The translations under genes were made by a program, and so were the position numbers. DNA of 31,206 nt from Roseivirga sp. UBA7431 (GTDB taxonomy: Bacteria; Bacteroidota; Bacteroidia; Cytophagales; Cyclobacteriaceae): assembly GCA_002477595.1 (NCBI GenBank), contig DLQN01000088.1, positions 1 through 31,206 of the forward strand. Direction: 5' to 3'. The notes under the pieces were generated by a model that was not told the origin of the DNA, ran no database searches, and saw only the letters and a program-made list of their open reading frames with translations. Below are positions 24,889-31,206 of this stretch, in pieces. Numbering within the stretch: the stretch's first letter is position 1; each line of letters opens with the position of its first letter.

Positions 24889-25797
24889 GCTTTCGCGTCT
24901 TCTCATTTTTCCTGCAGGAATTCCAAACATCATTTTGAATCTTCTACAGAAGTAGGCGGTGTCTTTATAGCCAACTTCTCTACCAATATCTCGAATGCTC
25001 TTTTTGGTAGTTCTCAATAGATCTACCGCTGCTTCCATTCTTTGATATTCTATATAGTCTTGTGGGTTGATCCCAGTCAGCATTTTAAAATACTGGCCTA
25101 CATAATCCTCTGAGACATTGGCCACACGGGCAAGGACTTTATTGGACAAGTCTCCACCAATGTTCTTCTTGATATAACTGAAAATATCAATGAGTCTTGG
25201 GTCTTTGAAGTAGGTGCTATTCGTAACCAATTGCTCTACAAACAGTCTATTATCTAGAATGTATCGAATCAATTCAACAACTAGATACTCAGTATTGACT
25301 TTGATGATTCTGTTTTTACCAGGCTTAACTGAATTGTCTTCCTCAATGATCAGTTTGATCAAATCGCTCAGAACAGTAGAGTTACGAATGGCAAATGGAG
25401 TTATGTTTAGCGATGAGAAGAAATTGACAGAGTCAAAAACTTTAGCTTCAAACATTACTTGACTAAATCCATCAACGTCAAAATCGTTGATTTCATGGTC
25501 ATTAGCATTTTGTAAATATTTTTTCTTGTTTGAAATGAACTCCTCGTTGGGTATCGCTGGAGCAGTAACTGAGCCAAATGATATGGAAAGAGATTTTCCT
25601 CCTGGTATAAAAAGCATATCTCCCTCAGACACTTTTTCTTGGTCAGGGCCAAAATAAACATCTCCATTATTCACTACAATAATGGTGTTTTCAACATCAT
25701 AGAAATTATCAATGGTGACCCCCTTGACTATTTTCATGTTCCTACTCTTGATGTAGCGAACTCCTAGTGATTCGATAATTTTGTTATAATCTTCCAT
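24874..25797 (-). CDS. AraC-family transcriptional regulator
   Basis: A 307-residue protein. The C-terminal 100 residues form a double helix-turn-helix: IFSYIKKNIGGDLSNKVLAR, ANVSEDYVGQYFKMLTGINP, QDYIEYQRMEAAVDLL, and the family signature KSIRDIGREVGYKDTAYFCR followed by RRFKMMFGIPAGKMR. The N-terminal half looks like a cupin-type sensing domain with a beta-rich stretch (VVNNGDVYFGPDQEKVSEGD, MLFIPGGKSLSISFG). Its ligand is unknown. It is transcribed on its own: the acyl-CoA dehydrogenase gene upstream ends in a strong terminator, and the GGGP synthase gene converges on its 3' end. An inverted repeat lies upstream. Targets cannot be told; adjacent genes are possible. Confidence 0.92.
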   Translation of the reverse strand: MEDYNKIIESLGVRYIKSRNMKIVKGVTIDNFYDVENTIIVVNNGDVYFGPDQEKVSEGDMLFIPGGKSLSISFGSVTAPAIPNEEFISNKKKYLQNANDHEINDFDVDGFSQVMFEAKVFDSVNFFSSLNITPFAIRNSTVLSDLIKLIIEEDNSVKPGKNRIIKVNTEYLVVELIRYILDNRLFVEQLVTNSTYFKDPRLIDIFSYIKKNIGGDLSNKVLARVANVSEDYVGQYFKMLTGINPQDYIEYQRMEAAVDLLRTTKKSIRDIGREVGYKDTAYFCRRFKMMFGIPAGKMRRRESLINI

Positions 25798-25830
25798 AGT
25801 GCTGTATGAAACGTTCGAAACAATTAACTG

Positions 25831-25851
25831 CGTAAAGTGTACGAATTTACG
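25831..25851. promoter_or_regulatory. Inverted repeat upstream of the AraC gene
   Basis: CGTAAA-N9-TTTACG, a perfect 6-bp inverted repeat, lies 34 bases before the ATG at 25797. No clean TAnnTTTG box is present in this gap. It may be an autoregulatory site, but repeats of this length can occur by chance in AT-rich DNA. Confidence 0.3.
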
Positions 25852-25869
25852 ATAGTGTATAACATTAGC

Positions 25870-25915
25870 AAAAAAAAATGACCATTGCTCATATTTTATA
25901 TGTCAATGGTCATTT
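25870..25915 (-). terminator. Intrinsic terminator of the acyl-CoA dehydrogenase gene
   Basis: AAATGACCATTG (25876-25887) pairs perfectly with CAATGGTCATTT (25904-25915). A nested CATAT/ATATG stem sits in the loop. On the minus strand the stem runs into a T9 tract. It starts 18 bases after the stop codon at 25933. Confidence 0.92.
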
Positions 25916-25932
25916 CGATATAAGAATGCTAC

Positions 25933-27072
25933 TTATTTCAATAACTCTCTTGAGATTACGATCTTCTGAATCTCTGAAGTACCTTCGTAGATCTGCGTAA
26001 TTTTGGCGTCTCTCATCAAGCGTTCAACGTGATATTCTTTTACAAAGCCATAACCACCGTGAACCTGTACGGCTTCAACCGTAGTGTCCATTGCAACTTT
26101 CGATGCATAGAGCTTTGCCATGGCACTTGCCTTTCCAAAGTCTTTCTTCTGGTCTTTAAGGTGAGCAGCTTTTAGACAAAGTAAGCGAGCAGCTTCTATT
26201 TCAGTAGCCATATCAGCTAATTTAAACTGGATGGCTTGGTGTTGGCTAATCGGCTTACCGAAAGCTTTTCTCTCTTTGGAGTAAGCCAATGCTAATTCAT
26301 ATGCTCCTGAGGCAATACCGAGTGCTTGCGCAGCTATTCCGATTCTACCTCCACTTAAAGTAGACATAGCGAACTTGAAGCCGAAACCATCTTCTCCAAT
26401 TCTATTTTCCTTTGGAACCTTTACATCAGTAAACATTAAGGAATGAGTATCTGAACCCCGGATTCCTAATTTGTTTTCTTTTTTGCCAACAACGAAACCG
26501 TCCATTTCTTTCTCTACGATAAGACAGTTGATGCCACGGTGTCCTTTTTCTCTATCTGTTTGTGCAACTACCAAATAAACAGACGCTGTGCTACCATTGG
26601 TAATCCAGTTCTTTGTTCCGTTTAATAAATAGTGATCTCCCTTGTCTTCTGCAGTGGTTTGTTGTGAAGTAGCATCTGAGCCAGCTTCAGGTTCAGATAA
26701 GCAGAACGCTCCTATCTTCTCGCCTGTAGCAAGTGCCGTTAAATACTTTTGCTTCTGTTCTTCTGTTCCGAATTTTTCGATACCCCAGCATACTAGGCTA
26801 TTGTTAACAGACATACAAACACTTGCGGAAGCATCAATTTTTGATATTTCTTCCATGGCCAAGACGTATGAGATTGTATCCATACCACCTCCGCCATACT
26901 TTGGGTCAACCATCATCCCCATAAACCCTAGCTCGCCCATTTTTTTGACTTGCTCGGCTGGAAATCTTTGGTGTTCATCTCTATCAATAACACCTGGTAA
27001 TAGCTCAGTGTTAGCAAACTCTCTGGCCGCGTCTCTTACCGCAATATGTTCTTCTGTTAACTCGAAATTCAT
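25933..27072 (-). CDS. Acyl-CoA dehydrogenase (short-chain/butyryl-CoA type)
   Basis: An FAD enzyme that forms the alpha-beta double bond of acyl-CoA in beta-oxidation or amino-acid breakdown. The 379 residues start MNFELTEEHIAVRDAAREFA. They show CLSEPEAGSDA and NWITNGSTASVYLVVAQTD (FAD and substrate contacts), SERKAFGKPISQHQAIQFKL, VQVHGGYGFVKEYHVERLMR, and DAKITQIYEGTSEIQKIVIS with the catalytic Glu in YEGTSE. That Glu position is the one used by short- and medium-chain enzymes. The gene is a single unit with its own -7 box, a TetR-like operator and a terminator, so its expression probably responds to an acyl-CoA or acid. Exact chain length is not readable. Confidence 0.95.
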   Translation of the reverse strand: MNFELTEEHIAVRDAAREFANTELLPGVIDRDEHQRFPAEQVKKMGELGFMGMMVDPKYGGGGMDTISYVLAMEEISKIDASASVCMSVNNSLVCWGIEKFGTEEQKQKYLTALATGEKIGAFCLSEPEAGSDATSQQTTAEDKGDHYLLNGTKNWITNGSTASVYLVVAQTDREKGHRGINCLIVEKEMDGFVVGKKENKLGIRGSDTHSLMFTDVKVPKENRIGEDGFGFKFAMSTLSGGRIGIAAQALGIASGAYELALAYSKERKAFGKPISQHQAIQFKLADMATEIEAARLLCLKAAHLKDQKKDFGKASAMAKLYASKVAMDTTVEAVQVHGGYGFVKEYHVERLMRDAKITQIYEGTSEIQKIVISRELLK

Positions 27073-27083
27073 TAGAAATTTTT

Positions 27084-27099
27084 TAACGAACGTTTGTTA
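27084..27099. promoter_or_regulatory. TetR-like operator at the acyl-CoA dehydrogenase promoter
   Basis: TAACGAACGTTTGTTA is a near-perfect palindrome with one mismatch per half around ACGT. It starts two bases downstream of the -7 box, so it covers the expected transcription start. TetR regulators of fatty-acid genes bind sites of this general style (AACnnACGTTnnTT). Repression relieved by an acyl-CoA is my inference. Confidence 0.55.
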
Positions 27100-27101
27100 G
27101 G

Positions 27102-27109
27102 CAAAGTTA
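27102..27109 (-). promoter_or_regulatory. -7 box of the acyl-CoA dehydrogenase promoter
   Basis: On the minus strand TAACTTTG is a perfect TAnnTTTG match, identical to the carB box, and lies 30 bases before the ATG at 27072. No -33 TTG was found at the usual distance. Confidence 0.65.
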
Positions 27110-27120
27110 ATCAATTCACT

Positions 27121-27150
27121 AAAAATTGCTAGTCATTTCCTAGGAATGAC
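27121..27150 (-). terminator. Weak candidate terminator of the panC-yugP operon
   Basis: On the minus strand GTCATTCC and GGAAATGAC form a stem with one bulged base over the yugP stop codon, followed by TAGCAATTTTT. The stem is short and AT-rich and the T-run is five bases away, so termination may be partial and the transcript could continue into the next gene. Confidence 0.35.
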
Positions 27151-27821
27151 ATGGCATAAAAAAGTAGCATTGCCAAGGAACCTAGTGCAGCGACTAAATA
27201 CGTTTTGGCGGCAGCATTTAAGGCATCTGTCGCCATGTCATGTTCTTCGCCTTGCGTAATATTTCTTTGATCTACCCAAGCCAATGCCCTTTTGGTGGCA
27301 TCGTATTCTACAGGTAGTGTGATAAAGGCAAATAGCGTGAAAACTGAGTAAACCCCAACGATCAGTATACCTGCCATTTCATAAGGAAGGAATGAAGCGC
27401 CAACGCCAAAAATCATCACAAAGAAAAGGATATTTAAAATCTTACCGCTTAAGGCTTGCAAAGGCACAAGAGTAGATCTCATTTTTAAAGGAGCGTATGC
27501 CGTGGCATGTTGAACTGCGTGGCCACATTCGTGAGCTGCAACCGCAGCAGCCATCACTGATCGACCAGCATAAACATCTGGGCTAAGGTTAACGGTTTTG
27601 TCCATAGGGTTGTAATGATCGGTTAATCTACCTTGAACAGAAACGACCTGAACGTCATCAATACCATTGTCTCTTAGCATCAGCTCAGCGACTTCTTTTC
27701 CCGACAAACCAATTTTTAGTCCTACTTCTGAATACTTTTTAAATTTTTTCTTTAGGCTGCGTTGAACTGTCCAGCTGACAATCCCTATGCTTACTATTAA
27801 AACGATAAATACTAAGTTCAT
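27129..27821 (-). CDS. yugP-like: Membrane zinc metallopeptidase, YugP family
   Basis: A 230-residue member of the DUF/PF04298 zinc-peptidase family. The N-terminal membrane anchor is about residues 1-18. It is followed by a soluble part with GLSGKEVAELMLRDNGIDDV, the HYNPMDKTVNLSPDVYAGRS segment, and the zinc site AAHECGHAVQHATAYAP (His97, Glu98, His101). Two or three more hydrophobic segments fill about 130-175 and 205-227. The HExxH pattern is intact, so activity is expected, but the substrate is unknown. It is the last gene of the panC operon, four bases after rfaE2. Whether it has any functional link to its neighbours is unclear. Confidence 0.88.
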   Translation of the reverse strand: MNLVFIVLIVSIGIVSWTVQRSLKKKFKKYSEVGLKIGLSGKEVAELMLRDNGIDDVQVVSVQGRLTDHYNPMDKTVNLSPDVYAGRSVMAAAVAAHECGHAVQHATAYAPLKMRSTLVPLQALSGKILNILFFVMIFGVGASFLPYEMAGILIVGVYSVFTLFAFITLPVEYDATKRALAWVDQRNITQGEEHDMATDALNAAAKTYLVAALGSLAMLLFYAMSFLGND

Positions 27822-27825
27822 ATCT

Positions 27826-28305
27826 TTATTTTTTTATTTGCTCTATAATGTTTGTGGTAGAATAGCCGTTGACCAAGTCTATGGTTTTTACGGTTCCACC
27901 ATTGGCAATTACGCTTTTTGCCCCTACAATGTTTTCCATTTTGTAGTCACTCCCTTTTACCAAAACATCTGGTAAAAGGTAATCGATCAATTCTTCTGGC
28001 GTTTCCTCATTGAATACGGTAACTGCATCAACAAAAGATAAAGCTGCAAGTATACGTCCACGGGCTTCCTCGTTATTGACGGGTCTCCCTTCTCCTTTGA
28101 GTTTCCTTACAGAATTATCTGAATTAAGCCCAATGATTAGTCTATCTCCGAATGAGCGAGCTTTCTCTAGGTAATCAATATGTCCTAAATGTAAAATATC
28201 AAAGCATCCATTTGAAAATACAACCTTGTCACCTTGGCTTTGCCAAGACTTTACAAGATCATTTAGATGCTCTTTCGACTTTATTTTGGTCTTTGTTTCC
28301 TTCAA
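27826..28305 (-). CDS. rfaE2: D-glycero-beta-D-manno-heptose 1-phosphate adenylyltransferase-type nucleotidyltransferase
   Basis: A 159-residue nucleotidyltransferase equivalent to the C-terminal half of E. coli HldE, which activates heptose phosphate for lipopolysaccharide core synthesis. [20 protein letters not shown] holds the HxGH site (His39, His42); [20 protein letters not shown] and [12 protein letters not shown] are family segments. No ATG is present upstream of the catalytic motif; the frame starts with a TTG at 28305, inside the end of the flippase-like gene (47-base overlap). A start further in would cut close to the motif, so the TTG is likely. The kinase half (HldA) is not in the window. 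Related glycerol- or ethanolamine-phosphate cytidylyltransferases are the main alternative. Confidence 0.88.
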   Translation of the reverse strand: MKETKTKIKSKEHLNDLVKSWQSQGDKVVFSNGCFDILHLGHIDYLEKARSFGDRLIIGLNSDNSVRKLKGEGRPVNNEEARGRILAALSFVDAVTVFNEETPEELIDYLLPDVLVKGSDYKMENIVGAKSVIANGGTVKTIDLVNGYSTTNIIEQIKK

Positions 28306-29290
28306 TTTTTGAGGGTTTGTACATCGTATTCACTAAGATTAAGCTTATTGATCCAAATAACAAAACAGTTATATACTGCGATGTATGGAGTATGAGCGCA
28401 AATATCTTTCCATCCTCAGATTCTATGCCATAAAGGACTAAGATGCCTGCCACAAAGGCATGAAACGGACCGAAACCATTTGGTGCAGGCGTTGCCATGC
28501 CAAAACTTCCCATTACTAGAATTGACATGCCAGCTAAAACTCCTAAGTCTTTGGTCATTTCCGATCCGAAGGTGATGACGTAAAGCATTAAAAAGTACAG
28601 CAGCCAAATGCCTATAGTAGCGGACCAAAATCCTTTTTGATTCTTTAGTTTTTTTAAACTGAGTATGCCTTCGAGTAACTGGTTAACAAATGACTTCACC
28701 TTTTGAACCAAGTTGATTTTTTCAGAAAGCTTTGAAAAGAAGATCACGTAGATGCCGATCATACCTAAAACAAAAAGCATCATTAGCAGCCACCAGTTGG
28801 ATGATATGAATTCAACAGCAGCGTTTTTTACCCAAATGAATTTCCCATGGAGTAAATCGAATTGTAAAAAGAAGGTGATCGCTGAAATGATCAAGAGCAT
28901 GATGAGGTCAATAACTCTTTCTGTAACGACTGTTCCAAGGGAAAAGGCTACCGGTACCTTATCGGTACGGTTAATCACTCCGCAGCGGGTGACTTCGCCT
29001 AGTCGAGGTACGAGAGAGTTGACTAGGTAGCCAATCATTACTGCGAAGTAACTTTTTAAAGTGCCTACTTTGTGGCCGGCACTTTTTAGAAGCAAATTCC
29101 ACCTCCAGGCTCTTAAAAAGTGGCTTATCAGTGAAAGTCCTATACTCAATAGGATCCAAGAGTAGTTAAACTCCTTCAGCGCATTTTGAACCTTCTCGAA
29201 GGGGATGTCTTTGAATAGGTACCAAAATAGAATTGCCGTTATCGAAAGGATAAGACTATACTTAATGATGGATTTTGGGTTTCCTTTCAA
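28259..29290 (-). CDS. Flippase-like integral membrane protein (LPG-synthase TM / UPF0104 family)
   Basis: A 343-residue protein with about eight hydrophobic segments, for example [19 protein letters not shown] near the start and [20 protein letters not shown] near the end. [33 protein letters not shown] and [17 protein letters not shown] match the PF03706 family (membrane half of MprF and the AglD-type proteins). Such proteins are thought to move or modify lipid-linked molecules. The catalytic aminoacyl-transfer domain of MprF is absent. The start is a TTG at 29290, eight bases after panD; no ATG is available. The 3' end overlaps rfaE2, a surface-sugar gene, which fits an envelope role. No substrate can be assigned. 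Confidence 0.87.
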   Translation of the reverse strand: MKGNPKSIIKYSLILSITAILFWYLFKDIPFEKVQNALKEFNYSWILLSIGLSLISHFLRAWRWNLLLKSAGHKVGTLKSYFAVMIGYLVNSLVPRLGEVTRCGVINRTDKVPVAFSLGTVVTERVIDLIMLLIISAITFFLQFDLLHGKFIWVKNAAVEFISSNWWLLMMLFVLGMIGIYVIFFSKLSEKINLVQKVKSFVNQLLEGILSLKKLKNQKGFWSATIGIWLLYFLMLYVITFGSEMTKDLGVLAGMSILVMGSFGMATPAPNGFGPFHAFVAGILVLYGIESEDGKIFALILHTSQYITVLLFGSISLILVNTMYKPSKIEGNKDQNKVERASK

Positions 29291-29298
29291 AAGATAAT

Positions 29299-29646
29299 TT
29301 AGTTTATTTTGTTGTCCTTGTCAGGAAAGATGATCGTTGGTTTGTGACTTTTTGCTTCTTCAAAGTCCATTATAGCATAAGATACAATAATGATTACATC
29401 TCCTACTTGAACTCTGCGGGCTGCAGGGCCATTAAGGCAGACGGTTCCACTATCCTTTTCTCCTCTAATCACATAGGTTTCAAAACGTTCCCCGTTGTTG
29501 ACGTTCACGATTTGTACCTTTTCATTTTCAATAATATTTGAAGCTCCCATTAGCGATTCATCCAATGTGATACTTCCTACGTAGTGTAACTCAGCTTGGG
29601 TTACCTTGGCGCGATGAATTTTAGACTTAAAGACCTCTATTTGCAT
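29299..29646 (-). CDS. panD: Aspartate 1-decarboxylase
   Basis: Makes beta-alanine for pantothenate and CoA. The enzyme is a pyruvoyl protein that cleaves itself between Gly24 and Ser25. With the ATG at 29646 (115 residues, [20 protein letters not shown]) the HYVGS segment places Gly-Ser exactly at 24-25, as in the E. coli enzyme, so this start is right. The TTG at 29670 would add eight residues. AGGAGG ends five bases before this ATG, a classical ribosome binding site rare in this window. [20 protein letters not shown] is the usual C-terminal part. It follows panC by 26 bases, placing both precursor enzymes of pantothenate together. Confidence 0.96.
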   Translation of the reverse strand: MQIEVFKSKIHRAKVTQAELHYVGSITLDESLMGASNIIENEKVQIVNVNNGERFETYVIRGEKDSGTVCLNGPAARRVQVGDVIIIVSYAIMDFEEAKSHKPTIIFPDKDNKIN

Positions 29647-29651
29647 TTCTC

Positions 29652-29657
29652 CTCCTG
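29652..29657 (-). promoter_or_regulatory. Strong ribosome binding site of panD
   Basis: On the minus strand AGGAGG stands five bases before the ATG at 29646. Most starts in this window have no such sequence, so it helps decide the panD start and may raise its translation relative to the other operon genes. Confidence 0.7.
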
Positions 29658-29672
29658 AAAACGAGCGCAATA

Positions 29673-30521
29673 CTAAGAAATTAACATCAAGTTATCTATC
29701 AATCTTACTTGACCTATTTCAGCTGCAATGCACAGCGCAATCTTTTCCTTGTCTTTCAATTGTTGTGTTGGTTTGAAATCATCTGTATTCACAATTTCAA
29801 AATACTCAAGGGCTAAACGATCAGAGGCAGAGAAAAGTTTTTGGACTTCGGCTCTTACAGTTATGGTGTCTATTCCTGATAGAAGTCTCTCTTGAGCTTT
29901 ATTTAGGGTTTTAATAATTAAGGTAGCTTCCATCAATTCCTCTGTCGATAGTCTCATGTTTCGAGAAGACATGGCTAGGCCGTTGGGTTCACGCATAGTG
30001 GGAACCATATTCATCTGGATAGGGAAATTGAGTTGATCGACAAGTGCCTTAATAATGTAGAATTGCTGAATATCCTTTTGACCAAAAAACGCTTGGTCTG
30101 GTTGTATGATATTGAAAAGCTTAGAAACTACTAAACCCACTCCATCGAAATGACCTGTTCGGAACTTCCCCTCAAGCTGTTCACCGATATTATCCAGTTT
30201 TATTTTCAAGGAAGGGGGTGAAGGGTAGATCTCTTCATCACTGGGTAGAAATAAAGCATCACAACCAGTGTCAGTCAGTTTGATAATGTCTTCATCAATG
30301 GTCTTTGGGTATTTCGTGAGGTCTTCTGGGTTATTAAATTGAGTAGGGTTAACGAAAATGCTAGCGACTGTGAAGTCGCACTTTTTCTTTGAGGCCTCAA
30401 TTAACTTCAGGTGTCCTTGATGAAGGGCGCCCATAGTAGGGACGAGGCCAATTGACTTTTTGGCTTCTCGAGTATTTTGGAGAATGTTTCTTACCTCAAT
30501 TATTGTCCTGCAGATTTCCAT
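29673..30521 (-). CDS. panC: Pantoate-beta-alanine ligase (pantothenate synthetase)
   Basis: Joins pantoate and beta-alanine with ATP to make pantothenate. The 282 residues show the class I-type nucleotide site [10 protein letters not shown] (His34, His37), [15 protein letters not shown], the pantoate site [34 protein letters not shown], and the KMSKS-like [15 protein letters not shown]. Length is normal. It is the first gene of a leftward operon with panD, the flippase-like gene, rfaE2 and yugP, and is divergent from the starch synthase gene. No perfect TAnnTTTG box is seen on the minus strand in the 139-base divergent gap. The ATG at 30521 fits the family start. Confidence 0.96.
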   Translation of the reverse strand: MEICRTIIEVRNILQNTREAKKSIGLVPTMGALHQGHLKLIEASKKKCDFTVASIFVNPTQFNNPEDLTKYPKTIDEDIIKLTDTGCDALFLPSDEEIYPSPPSLKIKLDNIGEQLEGKFRTGHFDGVGLVVSKLFNIIQPDQAFFGQKDIQQFYIIKALVDQLNFPIQMNMVPTMREPNGLAMSSRNMRLSTEELMEATLIIKTLNKAQERLLSGIDTITVRAEVQKLFSASDRLALEYFEIVNTDDFKPTQQLKDKEKIALCIAAEIGQVRLIDNLMLIS

Positions 30522-30608
30522 AGTGACTTTTAACGGTTATTAACGCTGTGCGAGAGACACTATATTGCCTTTTTCTGTAAAATTGAAAGATTTTCGACCC
30601 AAATTCCG

Positions 30609-30616
30609 TAATTTTG
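30609..30616 (+). promoter_or_regulatory. -7 box of the starch synthase gene
   Basis: TAATTTTG matches TAnnTTTG perfectly, 44 bases before the ATG at 30661. A TTG at 30583-30585 is a possible -33 box but is spaced 23 bases away, somewhat more than usual. The rest of 30522-30660 shows no other signal. Confidence 0.6.
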
Positions 30617-30660
30617 TGGCTCTTTCTCAAGGAAAAGATTTCATTTAATTTCCATAAAGT

Positions 30661-31206
30661 ATGTCAAAATTAAGAATTCTGTACGTAGCAAGTGAAATTC
30701 AGCCGTTTCTTCAAACCTCTGAGGTATCAGACTTTGTAAGAAAACTACCTCAAGCAATGCAAGAGAGAGGCATGGAAATTAGAATTTTAGTGCCGCGTTT
30801 CGGTCTCATTAACGAAAGAAAGAACCGATTACATGAGGTGGTTAGGTTATCAGGTATCAATATTTCAGTGGGTGATGAAGAGAAGCCATTGGTGATTAAG
30901 GTAGCTTCTATACCAAATGCAAAACTTCAAGTCTATTTTATAGACAACGAAGACTATTTCCATAGAAAAACCGTTTTCCATGACAAGGAAAATAACTTCT
31001 ACGAAGATAATGATGAGCGTGCTATTTTCTTCTGCAAGGGAGTTTTAGAAACGGTTAAAAAATTAGGATGGGCTCCGGATATCGTTCATTGCAACGATTG
31101 GATGACTAGTTTGATCCCTATGTATCTAAAAACGACATATAAGAATGATCCAATATTTCAGAATACGAAATCAGTCTTTACCATATATAACAACGGCTTT
31201 GCTCAC
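30661..31206 (+). CDS. glgA-like: Glycogen/starch synthase, N-terminal part (runs off the window)
   Basis: The first 182 residues of a GT5-type synthase catalytic domain, which would add glucose from a nucleotide sugar to an alpha-1,4-glucan. It begins MSKLRILYVASEIQPFLQTS and continues RILVPRFGLINERKNRLHEV, VYFIDNEDYFHRK, DNDERAIFFCKGVLETVKKL and DIVHCNDWMTSLIPMYLKT, the last matching the HxHDW-type segment of GT5. The usual nucleotide-sugar motif KxGGLxD after the first strand is replaced here by QTSEVSDF. This resembles a Bacteroidota branch of the family whose enzymatic role is less clear. The frame is open to the window edge. It is divergent from panC. Confidence 0.85.
   Translation, partial: MSKLRILYVASEIQPFLQTSEVSDFVRKLPQAMQERGMEIRILVPRFGLINERKNRLHEVVRLSGINISVGDEEKPLVIKVASIPNAKLQVYFIDNEDYFHRKTVFHDKENNFYEDNDERAIFFCKGVLETVKKLGWAPDIVHCNDWMTSLIPMYLKTTYKNDPIFQNTKSVFTIYNNGFAH

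Noticed and set aside
1..31206. CRISPR arrays, tRNA or rRNA genes, insertion sequences, toxin-antitoxin or defence modules
   Set aside because: None was found: no regularly spaced repeats, no cloverleaf in the intergenic gaps, no transposase or nuclease-type frame.

Overview
The window looks like a chromosomal core region of a marine-type Bacteroidota, most likely Cytophagales (my inference). Support comes from Bacteroidota-style promoters (TAnnTTTG -7 boxes at seven starts), scarce Shine-Dalgarno sequences, an S16 protein with a long acidic tail, a SecA with large acidic insertions, a bacterial GGGP synthase, and a PanC/PanD operon divergent from a Bacteroidota-type starch synthase. No tRNA, rRNA, CRISPR array, insertion sequence or phage module was seen. 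No stretch longer than 300 bases lacks a gene.

Layout. 1-2573 (-): 5' part of carB. 2768-3190 (+): small lipoprotein. 3272-9001 (-): the complete 2-oxoglutarate dehydrogenase operon sucA-odhB-lpd. 9264-11683 (+): rpsP-rimM-trmD followed by rplS with its own promoter and a strong terminator. 11814-12587 (+): dapF. 12653-17710 (+): secA, a SPOR-like lipoprotein and an M20 amidohydrolase in overlapping frames. 17757-23351: a phosphate-type transport cluster of two divergent Na/Pi cotransporters, an OprP-like outer-membrane porin and a ChrA transporter. 23431-24888 (+): two small membrane proteins translationally linked to a GGGP/HepGP synthase. 24874-25797 (-): AraC-type regulator, convergent with and overlapping the synthase gene. 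25933-27072 (-): acyl-CoA dehydrogenase. 27129-30521 (-): a compact operon panC-panD-flippase-like-rfaE2-yugP. 30661-end (+): start of a glycogen/starch synthase.

How the genes fit together. Most are housekeeping genes: TCA cycle, pyrimidine/arginine precursor, ribosome maturation, protein export, lysine/peptidoglycan precursor, CoA precursor and heptose nucleotide. The accessory interest lies in the regulation. The phosphate-type cluster carries an 18-bp perfect palindrome before the porin gene and a 15/18 copy of it between the two divergent Na/Pi transporters, suggesting one undescribed regulator for inner- and outer-membrane uptake. The acyl-CoA dehydrogenase has a TetR-like operator next to its promoter -7 box. 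The rpsP leader has two look-alike hairpins that could re-pair with each other. The AraC gene's terminator lies inside the coding sequence of the opposing ether-lipid gene. I see no self-contained novel defence or mobile system; the best candidates for something undescribed are these regulatory sites and the three-gene small-membrane-protein/ether-lipid operon.
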